Of a stretch of DNA of 64,000 nt, positions 35,842 through 49,285 are shown one piece after another (position 1 is the stretch's first letter; every line of letters begins with the position of its first letter). The notes below the pieces were generated by a model. That model searched no databases and was not told the origin of the DNA. It saw nothing but the letters and a program-made list of their open reading frames with translations. The position numbers and the translations under genes were made by a program. The stretch comes from Mycteria americana (Eukaryota > Chordata > Aves > Ciconiiformes > Ciconiidae), in assembly GCF_035582795.1 (NCBI RefSeq), contig NC_134369.1, forward strand, positions 60,698,001 through 60,762,000, read 5' to 3'.

Positions 35842-38800
35842 CTCTGGATAGAGTGAAAGATCCGAGAGAGCAGGCTTTGGGAATCATTGCACATATCACG
35901 TAGAAAAGTAACTGCATTTTGTAATATTACCCATGTTGTTGCTTAAGTTTAACTTATGTCCTGAGGCATGATTCTAGTGTCTGGCATTTATCCCTCCTGA
36001 AATTATCTTGCAGGTATAAATTTTAGACTATTGCGGGGGGTGGGTGAGGGAAAAGCTTAAGTTTGATTAAAGGTAGTAGAGAAAAATAAAAGAAACTTGA
36101 AGCTGTATAATCTTAAAGAATATTAAAATTAGAATTGCATTTGTGTCAGATTTCCAAGATGGCTGGAGTTGTAATTACTTATGAGATCCAGCCAAAGGTT
36201 TTATAATGCAATGAAATTATGTTCACAGCATTATCTGGTTAAAATCTCTTTCTAATATAAAACTGATTAAGACACAGACTGAAATTTAATCATTGGAAAT
36301 ATTTTAGAATAGTGGTGTCAATTAAATTTTCATTATGATTCAAAGACAAATTCTTCCTTGTAATCTTATGTAATGAACTGTAATAAAAAATATCCACATT
36401 GCTCCATCATTCTGCAATTACAAAATGCTGTTTGGGCTGCAAACAAGAATTATTATGGTCAGATGAAGCTCTTAGAATGTAATGAATTGTTGGTTAATTA
36501 ATTTTATTCATAAAATTGTAATCTAGAAATTTTTGAATCTTGCTTTAGGAGCTGTTCTTCCAGCTTTATATAGAGCTCTCTAGGGCATCATATATTAGAG
36601 CCAAGGCAGAGATCTTCAGCATTTTGAAACGGTCTAGGCTGTGTAGATAAACAAGCCAGATTCATTTTAATCTATTTTGTACTGCACCAAAAAGTAATAA
36701 TGCCAATCTCTACCACTTTATTATTTGCTACTGGAGCGTTATTAATTTGGGGTGTCAGAGGATGCAAGCTATTCAACTGTCTTTATCTCCAAAACCTGCT
36801 AATTAGCAGACAGTTATTAGAATCATTGTGTTCACTCAGCCGAAATACTGTTGGTGAGTCACTCTATATTTCAGCTATAGGCCTAATCACGAAAATAAGG
36901 TATGGCATTGCAGTGGGATGACTCTTTCTGTAGGGGACACGCAAATGTAAAGCTACAAAACTATGGCAGAACAGAACAAAACAGGAAGATCAAAAAACTC
37001 ATGGGATCTCAAATTTCCTACTATCCTGATATATGGGTTTGGACTGCATTCAACTGAAAAGACTTGCTCTGCTTTCTTTGGCTAACCTTCATCTTGTTCT
37101 CTTAATCCCAGCTCCTCCTACCCACTGTTCGCATGCTCACCATTTAATTTTCAGTTTTTCTGTCCTTGCTTCAGCACCTTGTCCTCTGCATTTCAATGTA
37201 TAGTAGTCTATACGCTTACACCACCTTCATCTTCTCTTCAGTAAGTTTCGTTTTGCTGTGCTCTGACTTGTGGCTTTCAGGCTTTCATTCCAGCTGTCAT
37301 TAGAAAGGTAGCCAGAAATCCCTGAGCACTTTGCACTCTGTTCTTGCCTTTCTCTGTTTTCCAGTTTTAATGAGGCTTACTACTTTTGGACATTCTCCCC
37401 TCTTTCTTACCCTCTCTTCTGTCTACTTTTCTTTCTACCTTTGATTACTGCTTTACTGTCTTGCAGATCCTTTCTATTACAGCCACTCCTACAAGGTGTT
37501 CCTACACCAATGTTTTAGTTTGTCAGGAGTGCACTTTTTGGGGAAAAATAATAATAACAAAAAGTTCTCCCAGTTATTGCCACTTACAATGCTTTGGTTC
37601 ACAGAGTGCAGAAAGTGCAGTTCTTTCAAATGAACCTAAATGAGGAGATATGATCCAAGGCAATATTTAACATGTTCCAGCTGGTGGGACTAGACTGCAG
37701 ATAGTTCAGAGTATCCCCTACCCCCCCAAATGCATGTAGGTTAGATGCTGCGTTTTCAGAAGCGAGACGAACTCTACAAATTTACTCTTGTTGGGCCTTA
37801 CCACTTGCTAACATAAACATAGCCTCAGGAGTTTCAAAGAGTCTTTGGCACTTTCCCCTTTCTTTGATAAATCTCTCACCTATCTCTTCATGACTCACCA
37901 GTCTGTGCAGAGTGGTCATACGTCTGATGTTTTCCCACTTCAAAGAGTGGAAATGCAGGAAATTAATGTATGAAGGGAAAAGAAAGCAATTTTAGAAGTG
38001 CTTGATCTCCACCGGTAGTAAGACAAGCTGGCCCCTGCCCAGAGCTTGACGAATTCTGCCACGTGTGCGGAACGACTCTGAGTTGGGACAGAGCAGCCTA
38101 GTCTATAATGGGAATGGTGGGTCTCTAGATGGGAGTAGAGCTCCCTTCACTGGCTTTAGGTGGAGGTTTAAAGGAATTAAGCTTATTCACCTCCCTTTCC
38201 TAGTCCCTGGATATCCTTCTACACAAGCTTATTTAGAAGCCTACCAGAAAGTACCTAGGTACTGCACAGAAATGATAAAGCTTCATCCAAATGTAATTCT
38301 CACTACGTTTTCACCATTTTGGATAAGTGCCTCTTAAAATCAATCTAAAAACTCTTGCAGGAACTCTTTGGAGCACGTTGAAGTTCACCAAGGTTGAAAA
38401 TGCCTGAACTTACAGTCCAGACATCTTCAGCTAGATCCATTTGTCTCCAATTTCCGTCAGCAGGGCCACAAAACTCAGGTATCATTCCTAGTTCTGAGTA
38501 AGATTTATACGAAGAAATTGTTTGAAGTGTGTCCTTAGAAAAGCAATTTATGTAACAACTTGTGCGTCAGTGTACCATCCCTGGTACAGACCTGGTTACC
38601 TTGAGAAAGCAATTTGCTTGCATTTGGATTGTTACCACTCTCTTATAATCAAGTAGCAAAGAATTGCCTCAGAATATCTTCACCCATGAACTATATTATT
38701 TTTCATGTTTTACTGCATAACCACTTCCTTTGTTACCTTCCCTTTAAGTGACATAAGTAAATTCTAGAGCCCTTCCACCTCATGGTGCATAGGAAATGAT

Positions 38801-39565
38801 TTAAGTTGAATATTAGGTAAAGAATGTCATACGTTATAAAGCAAATGAGATACTTTGATCCCTTCCCTTTCCTTGCTTTGTTTATCCTTGCTGAGGCAAG
38901 CTCTTCTTGTTTCCAAAGAGAATTTCTTACAAGTAAAGATAAAAGATCCATTAGCCCCAGCCAGTCTGGGTGGTTAATTTGCACATCTTTGCTATTTGTT
39001 TTAATACATAAAATCCCTTGAAATGCAGAAATCATTTCAAATCATGTACTGCTTTTAGTACAAAACTGAAAATGCTTATTATGCCATTAATATGAAACAT
39101 GCAATCTGTGAACTGTAGACATGACATGGACTAATTTTTCTTTGTTGCAACCTGAAACAGATAATATTTTGACCAGATATGTGTCCTCTGAATCTGGGCA
39201 AAAGCAATGAAGTGAAATCTTAATCATGTCCAAAAACTCATCTACAGATCTTCACTTTTCTCAAACATCAAACTTGAGAGATTTTTAGAAAAAAAAATTC
39301 CTAAGAGATTGTAATACTGGTGAGGGGAAAAGACATGGGGTTCCTTCTACAAGTACAAAGGAAGTAACATCTCTGTTGAGTTCACTGGTACTAATCTCAA
39401 ACTCTCTTCAGTTTGGGTTCTTTCCTAATTTTTAACGCTTCAGAAACTAAATGGCTGTTGGTGAGTACACAGGTGAATCACACCCTAATGTAAAAAAACT
39501 CTTAGTCATTACATACTCTCCATAGGATGCGTGGTATGCACAGACATGAATACATCCAGAAATTC

Positions 39566-39581
39566 TTTTTTTTTTTTTTTT
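39566..39581. repeat. T16 homopolymer
   Basis: Sixteen consecutive T, intergenic, with no LINE body adjoining on either side. Confidence 0.85.
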
Positions 39582-42500
39582 AATCAGGTGCCATTTGTGT
39601 ATCACAGATCATAAAACAAAGACTAATACCAAGCCCCCAAAATCCTATAGTCCAAGACTTAATTCTGCAATACTTTTAGGTAGCACTTACATTAAGCATG
39701 TGCATGACTTTCTTCAGAGACGCACACCTGGAGCGGGAGGGAAGGGTGGCAGCACGCAGTAAGAAGCACGGTCTGTGAAAGCTTCGTGGAGTAGTAGGAG
39801 ATTAGTAGGAAAAGGGAAAATGTGCTTGGGGGATGAACGGCAATGTCAGGTGAAAAATAGCGTAAGAGAAGATAAGAAGAGAAAGGCAAGATGAGAGCGG
39901 AGAAGAATGGATGCAGCTAATCGCAGAACGTGAGAAGGAGATGCGAAGAGCTTAGCCCTAGTCACAGAAGTGTACACAGCACGGCTGTATCAGGGAACGG
40001 AATGGGCCTGGCCGTGAAACTGAGGGCAAACATGAGACATGAATAAAAGAAGCCAGAGGATCTAGTTCTGGGAAGACCTTTAGATTTCACAAGCAGTGTC
40101 TGCTAGTGAAGGACCTGTTGCGCCCTTGGCCAAGAGGGTGGCTGTTGGGGAAGCTTGGGCAGGCTGGGGCTGTGCAAGCTGAAGTTGGTGAAGCTGGGAA
40201 AGTACATGCCAGCCGAGCACTGCCTGCCGGCAGCAGGCTGGCTGCGGTGCGGGGCGACCCGAGCAGAGCCTCCGTTCTTCTCAAAGTTTCAAGCTACTAC
40301 AGAAATGGTAACTCCACGGTCCTTTTCAGATGGACAAACCTTGCTGTGCTCTTGCAGTGACCTTGCTAGAGCTGTGGAGCTGCAGTAGACTGGACGCAGC
40401 CTCTAGCTCATAAATCTGCCTCAGCTGGTGTTGCTTGCTCAGGCTGTATTGCCATGCTAGCCAGAGCTGAGAGCTTTTCTTCGGCCCATACGGCACCTAT
40501 ATATACAAAACCAACATAAATTTCCCTAAGTTTGTGGTTGCGCTTGCAGGACAACCCTGCAGCACTTTAGTTTTCAATTAGTAAACTCTGGCACTGCTAT
40601 AGTAGTCCGGTCACGGCTGCTTCAACATCAGGTGAATGGCAAAATTCACCTGAGAAGCTGTGTACGTCCGTGGGTAATTGGCATTTTGAGAGCTTTACGC
40701 GGAAGGCAGTGGAGACATTGTATCATTATTAAAATAAAGACAATGCTTTTGGGATTCCAGCTTCTGACATAATTTACATTTGGACCTCTAGTCTCTACTT
40801 CAAAAGTGCAATTTTTAATAATCTTTTTATTAATGATGTATAGAACGTTTTCCTTGTTTTTCAACATACTAGCTGAACTACAAACTTAATTATGTACCTT
40901 TAGGGATTTTTGCTGCTTGGTGCATTTTGAATGCCCTTCAGAGAGGGCGGTTTGCAAGTGAGAAGTCTGACAAGGTTTCTCTGAGGGAATCGGCAATTTC
41001 TCCTCTAACTTTTCCCATTGCTTACATTAAGTTGCAAGGTCTCTGGTGCAAATGAACTAAATGCCACAGCAATAACAGACAATGTGTCCTTTTTACAAAA
41101 TAAAAATAGAACCAAGCCCTGGGCAAAACTCAAGCCTTGGCTTAAATGCTTGCATTTTGGCCAATACTTACAGGTCTTTAATACAAAAATCCTGTGTTCA
41201 AACTTGGATGTGCTCATACAAATACTTGACATGCAAAGTGGCCTTTGGAATTGGTGTTCCACGGAATGAAAACTCCAACTTTCCTGCTGCAATATGACTG
41301 TTTGGTGGGTCCGGGCCTTGGCACTGGAGAGATTGTTCTTCTGTTCACGTTATGCTGCTGCAGGAACAAATAACAGGTAGCTCTGAGGTGACTTCTTTTC
41401 CTCCCCCTTTTCTCTACCCTCCCATTTTCCATATATTTTAAAGGATGCTGAAACATTCCCTTGGGGACTACAGTCCAAAAAAAGAAAAAAAAAGAGGATA
41501 TTGACCTTTTCGGTGTGTTTTAAACTGCCTTTTACTTAGGTGACTGTCAAGGGAGACCTTTGAGAGAAATCATATTCTTCACAATCTGCACTGAAAGCTG
41601 ATGGTAGCATTTTTATTCAAGTTGGAAAGCCTAGCTGTACTTAACTTTCTGCCAAACTCTAGTTGAATAAATTCCCATTAGTTTTGCATTAATTATTTCT
41701 GAACCTGAGATCTTCTTGGAAGGTGGCAACTGTATGAGGGAATACAAAATACTTTCATAAGAGAACTTGTCAGAGGAAAATTTTGGCAGTAATTTGAGTA
41801 AATTATGGCAAAAATATCAATGGACTCTTCAGATATTTTCTAGAGGGATATTATTTTTCTTCATAATATAAGGGCTCATCATTTGCTCCTGAAATTAATA
41901 GCTCTGTTTTTATTTTTAGCATTCATAATTAGACATTAATTTGCTCTCTGAATGCTTACATTTCAAATTCTGCAATCACTCCCTTTTGAGCAAGTACTAC
42001 TCTAAATCTCTGTGAGAAAAATTCATGACGATTAAGTACATTTGAAGAGTTACTACATTATCAGGGTGATTTATTTTTACTTTCACGCGGGGCACAGTCC
42101 CATCCACGCTGAAGTCGCTGTCAGTCATAGATGACTCAACAGGAATTCCGATAAAGGCTTCCACACGACGTCACTGTGCAGGTCTAGCCCTCGCAAGCTC
42201 CTACACAAACCTCTTCTTTCTGCTTTTAAATATAACTTCTGCCACATATCTCAAGAATTGTTTTAAACTGCCCCATGTTTTGCTGTTATTTTTTTCCTCT
42301 GCTTCTATTATTTCTCTGGTTGTCAGTCCTTTACAGCTCTTCAGGACAAGGACTGCGGCGCTGTTGAATGCCTGTAATGCACCCTTCCCGCCATGGGCAC
42401 AACCACAAAGAAATCTGATGTTGGAAGACTTTCAGCCATCGGTTTTATCTGGCCCGTAGAGAACACGCTAAAGTGTGGTGGCAGTAGCTGTGGCTGGGAA

Positions 42501-45328
42501 GTTATTAAGTACGTATCAAGACAACAGTGGCATCGTCGATCCCTCTATTTTGAATGCCATCTTTCATCAACCAAATATTATGATGATTTGTGAAAAAGGC
42601 ATACATGAAACAAACTCTTTTCTGTTCATCTAGGCGTGGTGCCTAGTTTTCCAGAAACTAGCCTGCAGAATGGCCTGTCATCCAGGCAGCTGTTTAGGCA
42701 CATTTTCTAGTGGTATGACATACGCATCGGTGAGATGCTAAAGCTTGTTTTTTCTTTAATACCTCTTTGACCTACAGATGCATCTAGGACATAGATGATA
42801 GGCTTGAACCTCTTCTGCTTTCTCCCTGTAACACACTGTAAAGGTAAAAAGCTTACATTCTTTTTATTAGATCGGTTGTAGACAGGAAGTCCTGCAGTCT
42901 TGTTTGCAGAGGACCACTTCACAAGAGAAGACATCAGGGTGAGAAATGCATAATGCACTTGCCACTTCTCTCTGTAACTTCCTAGGAGAGCCCCAACTGA
43001 GGGATTTCATTTCAAGTCCCTTGTGCTGGAAGGCCGTGTGCCAGAGCAGTGTCCTCTTAACAGCAGAGACCCAGCTCTCTCTGAGCAATGTGTTGTCCCT
43101 GGAACAGACAGCTCTTGCATGGCTCCTCGCTGTCATACAAAGCCCTGCAGAAGGAAGGGGGAAAAGAGGAGGCTGGAAGGTGCAGTGGATGTGATTTTTG
43201 CTCCAGAAAGGTTGACGCCTTTGAGTGCTCAGCACTCCCCTGCGTCCTCAGGCAGCTGAAATACCCTTGTGGCTGCTACAGGGGAGCCAGCCTCCACTGG
43301 GCTGGTCGAAGGTGTTTATAATTGAAAGTCTCTCAGCTGTATTTGTATAGGATTTCTCAAGCTGTACTTTGGAAATTGCTCTTACAGGGTTTTGGAGGAT
43401 TTGGTAGCAGGTGTTTTCAAAGGATGCACAGGCCCTGGACTAAACATTCGGCGCATACTCATGTGCAATTGCAGAGAGAAGTCTTGCTGGCATTGGTAAT
43501 CCCCACTAGTCATGTAGTCTACAGCATCCCAAAGCGTAGGCATGCAGTGAGGTATTTACTTACAACACCTTTAACCGAGAGGTTGATCTTTGGCCCATCT
43601 AAGCCTGTGACAAAACTGTCCCTTTGCAGAAATGCTGGGAAACGGAAGAAACCTAGTATTTGGGGAAGGAAAGCAGAACTGCTGTGCACTTTTGTATTAG
43701 AGTACCATTTTCAGGAAGTGTTTTGAACACTTCAGTGCAATAAATAAAAGAAGTAGAGCTAATAGGTTGCCTTGCACCTTTATTATGAAGAGGGAAATAA
43801 TCAGTAGATCCCATACTCCAGGAGGCTGAACACATCAGATGTCAGCCTGGCATAATGAAATCTCTGCTGTGGGCTGCACAAGAACCACTCTGCAACTGGC
43901 AACCATCTCAGGTCGGAGTGCCTTCTGCAAGGAGAGCATTTCAGGGGAACGAGTTCCTCATCTCTCGAGGAACTACACTGCTTAACTGACACATTTGTTC
44001 CTCACTGTAATGTTATTATACAGTTTTGCATACTGGTTATATTCTGTCTTCTGTTGTTAAATTAGGCTTTTATTTGTGTGTTAGTGGCCTGCATGTAAGG
44101 TCTCTTCTGTGGCTGGGGTAAGAAATGTACATCTACCTTTTATAATGAAGCCAATTTGCTTCTCAGGTTTCAGATCAAATGCTCTTGCTGTAGGGCTGAG
44201 ACTCATCTAAATTATTAATAGAAAGGTTTTAATGGTAAGGAAATTGTCATAATTTAAGTATCGGGAATAACACATGTAAGTTTGCAAGCTCTGTGGTAGA
44301 AAATATCTTCCTCCTAATCAGGATGTAGGTATACATGCAAAGATAAATGAGGACCCCAGCAAAAATCTATGCTATTTTTCTAGGCAAACAATATAATACA
44401 GCAGTCAAATGGAAATTCATTTGTTAAATAGAATTCAGAGCAGGTTGCTGTAGCTGCTGGGGGGGTTATGCTGACAAGGATCAAGATGGGTAGTTTATCT
44501 GCAGTTTGTATTCTAATTTGTCTAAATTCCTGAATAATTCTAATGTGATTCAGATGTGTAAGGCAATTAGATGTGACACTCCACAGCCAGATAGCACAGT
44601 CTGTGTATCATCAGTAGGTTTAAAATGAGCCCTAAAGCCTTTACAAGATTTGGTGTGTGGGATGTCCCTAGGATGGCTAGAGGCATGAATTGAACGTACT
44701 GTAAATAAACTATGGCATCAAAACTTTCACTAGGGCCCAGAGAGGAGAGAAAATGCTGATGAACGTCAAAATGATAACACTTGAATGCAGTGGGTAACCC
44801 CTGCCTGACATGCATAGGGCTGGAGCAGAGAAAAATTAATTAATTCAGCCAGCACAGTGAGGGAGAAGCCCGATTCTGACACCAACGTTAATTAGGAAAA
44901 ATTTTGAGAGGTAAGTCAAGTTATACTATATATTTTTTCATCTTTGTTCTACATTTCTGAGGAGCTGCTGCCCTGGTGCCTGCTCTGCAGATGTGGGGCT
45001 ACGACACGAGGAGACACGATGATTTCCTCACGTCTGCCCTGTGAGCCTATGGGAAAACTCAGAACTGATCTTCTCTCCTGATTTCCAGGCTCTATTGCCT
45101 GGACGACAGGCAGCAGGCTCAGCAACCATAATGGTAAAGCTAACTGTAGCCTGGATCCTGAGGGTCTGGGAGGTCCCCAGGTTTGGCTGCTGTTTTCTCC
45201 CTTGTCCTCTGATGTGTCTCACTTCATTCTGTTGTTTGTCACTGTACAATCCTAGCCTAGGACTGTATACCCCAAGACATGAAATGTAAACATGCCTCTT
45301 TCCCTTGTGCTCTTGCCTTATTTTTTAC

Positions 45329-45348
45329 TTTTTTTTTTTTTTTTTTTT
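45329..45348. repeat. T20 homopolymer
   Basis: Twenty consecutive T after TTTTTTAC, intergenic. No retrotransposon is recognised beside it. Confidence 0.85.
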
Positions 45349-48300
45349 AGTTTTTCTTTTCAGTATTCACAGCTGTGCAGTCCCTTGCATTCTGCATGCC
45401 ACAAATGTCAAAACCTGCCCGGACACCCCATGGTACCTTTATCACTGATGTAATAAAGAAACGTTGATGTGTGGAGTACAACTAATGCTACAGCATCTGT
45501 ATAGCAACCGAGAGCCTTAAAGGAATCATCCTAGGTTTGTACTGGTGTAAATGTGATCAAAATCTGACTAACTGTCACCAGCCTCTGAAAGAGCTACTGA
45601 AAAAGAGACTTTGCTTGTTGCCATCTGTCAGCAGTGTTACAATCACGAGGCTTCTTCCAGACTCTCGCCAGTTAGCCACCTGCTGAAGAGGGTGAGCGTG
45701 CTCTGCGATGAAGTGGGTGCCTCTGGAAAGTCTTTCTCAGATGATGGGTACTTCCTTGTTGCCTCGTTAATAGCTGTACCAGCCCAATGAACTCCCTGCA
45801 CAGTCCTGCTCCTTGAAGCCTTCCCCTTTTTTTCCCAGAAAGAGTTCTTTCTTTCAACAGTTGTGTGGAGCAGCATCCTCTCAGCAGGAGAATATTAAAA
45901 GAGTCAAAGCAATCCATAAGTATTGATGTCTAGCTAGCGTGGATGCCACCAACGCAAGAAGGTGCGGATGTGTCAAGGCAGCCTGTGGCAAGGGTGGTGC
46001 CTTTTTTGAGCAGATCTTTTGTGTGGCTTGATAAACAGCTTTGGCTTGCAAGCAAGTATAAATATAAACTGAAGAGTGTTAAGAAAGGTGATACGTGCAA
46101 TGTCAGTGCCTGTAGAAACATGAGGTGGAGCCCAGCTGCTCTGTAGTAATTTCTGAATATTGTACGCTGAGACATTTGCTCTGTTTCAGTTGGAGGACTT
46201 TGTAAGGAGAAAGGACTGGCAAGAGAAAGGGATGGCTCACCGTAATGGACTTTCTGCAAATACTGGAGGGCAGTCAAAAGTCAGTGCCAGATCTCCTGGC
46301 TCTGAGGAGCTCTGGCTTTCATCTTCTTCTGCTAAGGCTAGAGGACTGGAAGGACTATGGTCGGGATCACAGGGGATGGAACGGTTTCCACAAAGACTCC
46401 CTAGAGGCAGGGGGAGTTTCCTGGGGGCACTGGAGTGAAGTGTAGGCAGCCACATGCATGTCAAAAGACATCATTCTAGCTGAGGTGGGTCTGTGAGAGA
46501 GGTGGACACGCATGTAGCTGATTAACTGCTGTTTTCAGACTTCAACAATATACTTGGCCTTGGAAAGCTGAAAGTCCACCATGTTAGCTCTTGATCTTAG
46601 AGAAACGAATGGGACTGTTTGAACTTCATCCAACATGTGAGGTATGCGTAGCTGTGCGATGAGGTATTGTAGCCCGGGGACTGGCCTATGAATAGGAAAT
46701 CTTAGATTTCACATCCAAAGAGAAAAAAAGCTAAGGATAAGAAAACATGATATTTGGTAAAGCTAGGCAGGTAATGCAATATGCATGGCCTATGCAATTA
46801 CAATCAAGAGACTATTATGTCAAGTACTGTATAATCAAGTAATAAGAGACAATCCATCCTTCATAAGCTTACAGGATAAAAAGATAGAAGAATTATCCTA
46901 ACTTTTCATAAGGATGAAATACAAATACTGGACAAATTAACTATTTGGCAGGGCTTGAGATTGTGTGTGAATTTTCATGAGTTGCAAGTTAGGTTGTTTG
47001 AGTGGGAGCAACATTTTCTCTCTAAACAAAGCAGAAATTCAAAGCTTAAAACAAAATAGTCTTAGAAGTGAGAGACAAGTGGAGTTATGAGGAGCTCAAG
47101 CAAGAAATCAAGTTTAATTGGTGCCGTCTAGAGTGCCAAAAAATGCATTTCATCTTCATCATCAATAGAGAATGAAAGAAAAGTAAAAGGCAGTCTAAAC
47201 CTATTTTAAATAAAATACTTGTTCGGGGTCTTTGCGAAGTGTGACTTCTCTGGATTTGTTGTTTCCACACCTTGGCTTTCTGGGCTCTGAGATCTCAGTA
47301 ATGAGCTGTTTACTGACATTCTTTTCAATTAGACCATTTCTCCTTGAGTAACAAATGTTCTTCTGTTAAACTGATTTAGTCTCGGGATTGTTTTTCCCTA
47401 CTGACACAAGTCAGGTCATTGTAGGCAAGACTGACAGCTCTAGCAAAAAAACCCATATCACTGTAGCTTGCAAAACATGAATTTTTTCTCTTTAAAAAGG
47501 GGGCGGGGGGGAAGCCAAAATGAGAATGAAAGAAAATAGTCTGTGTTGCTAAAAGACTTTCCCTGGGACTTTTTCATAATGTACCTTAAAGATCAGGGGA
47601 ACACAGTAAATGTTGTGACTGGAATGTTTTACTGCATTTTGTGCTGACACAGCCATCATCCTTGCTCTGCCTCCGTTCCCTTATCTATCCTGCAACTTGG
47701 CAGGAATATTCAAGCTGGTCCAAAACAGCAAGCTGCAAGTTCTCAGCTCATTTACATATTTTCTCTGGGCAGCTCCATTGTGTATATTCTCTGGGCAAAA
47801 TATGAAAAAAGCCTGTTTTATCATACATGAGCACTAACATCTTGGAAATGATTTGGCATTTTAATAGTTTAGATGTACAGATTTATTTTTGAGTTTTCTT
47901 TCTTCCAGTTTCAGGTCTTGCCTTCCTCACCTTCAGGCTATTGTGGACTCTGAAACCACAGGTAAGTGGGGATGAATCAGAAAACGGTGATTCAGTTCCT
48001 GTGCTAAGACTGGGCTTGAGAACTTGAGCTTTCATTCTTTACCTATTTCTCAAGTTATAACATAAACACAAGGCCAAGATCCTTAAAATCTGCTAGAACT
48101 AGAGTAGCTAACTCCTCACTACCTCGCTGGGATTAGGCGTCTCATTTTAGTGGAACCCTCCAGGCTTTGGGGATAAGAGCATTTCTCTCACTTGTGCAGG
48201 ATAAAGACTGCAAGGTGCTGAAGGTCCATTGAAATAAATTATCAAATTACAGTCAAGTGAATCACAAACCCTGATTTATCTACTGCGAAAATAATCCCAC

Positions 48301-49215
48301 CAGAGTCAACACTCACAATTTCTCAGTTAGAAGTGCTGCTACTGTTGTCCCCACCTCCTCAGGTCGATGGCACAGTAACCTCCTTGTGGTGAGAGGTTGC
48401 ATGCTGTCTGGACATTCAGTATAGGGCTTCCACCTCGTACCATACTGTACAACTGATGTCCAGACTAAGAGGCTTTCTACTGTAGGAAAAAAGCTAAATG
48501 AGGGCTTGACTGGGAGCTCAATGAAATTCATAACCCTTATGTGCTGTGAATACTTTTTCTTCCTTGTGATCTGTTTTACAATGTTACATGTGAAGAACTG
48601 GAATGGGAAAGGATGCTGACTGGCATTGACATTACACATTTAATTCATCTGGGGCTTGCCGCTGTTTCTCTTCTTCTAAATCATAGAGCTGTCATTGCTC
48701 AGCTAGGTATAGTACATACTGCTGTGGCTCTGCGGCTCCTATGTGTGTCTGCTCTGATTCATAAATTACAAAGAAAATATCTAGATGGGTGGATAAATTT
48801 AAATATTAATTCATTAGAGCTGACTTTAAAAATAAGAATTTGTCTGAATAATCATAGTTAGAGTATTAATGTATATATGTCAGTGACAGGCATGCTGCTG
48901 AGAAGGCATTTAACTCCCATCAGGGATCTTTTCCGATGGTTGCATCTTGTATCAATCACCGTTTTGGCCCTTGCAGGTAAAGACATTCTCCCTACCCTGG
49001 GATGTGATAACTGTTTGCAGGAATGATCCTTGCCTCAGCAAAGGAGGAGTGGGGGTGGGAGAGACCTTGTCACTTCCCAGAGGTGTAGGAAGTGGGGCTG
49101 TCGGCAGCCTTGAGAAGCTCCCATCTGGCAAAAAGCAGAGTGCACTTCTCTGCAGCATGGGTGCTGCATGGGTGCTGCAGAAGCCTGGGGAAGAGAAAGC
49201 TCAGGGGGCTCCAAA

Positions 49216-49285
49216 CATCAGCCTTCCAAAACCTGCAAGGAGGTTATCAAGAAGACAGAGCCAGGCTCTTCACAGCAGTGCCTTG
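49216..49285 (+). mobile_element. CR1 scrap (late ORF2 segment)
   Basis: CAGCCTTCCAAAACCTGCAA, GGAGGTTATCAAGAAGACAG and AGCCAGGCTCTTCACAGCAG match the order of the CR1 segment encoding [17 protein letters not shown] in other copies; the 26.8-27.2 kb and 5.0 kb copies in this window carry the same block. It is about 70 bp and heavily diverged. Confidence 0.55.

Noticed and set aside
43322..43726. 134-codon + strand open frame in the intergenic region
   Set aside because: No recognisable domain, splice context or codon bias; neighbouring overlapping frames look equally random.
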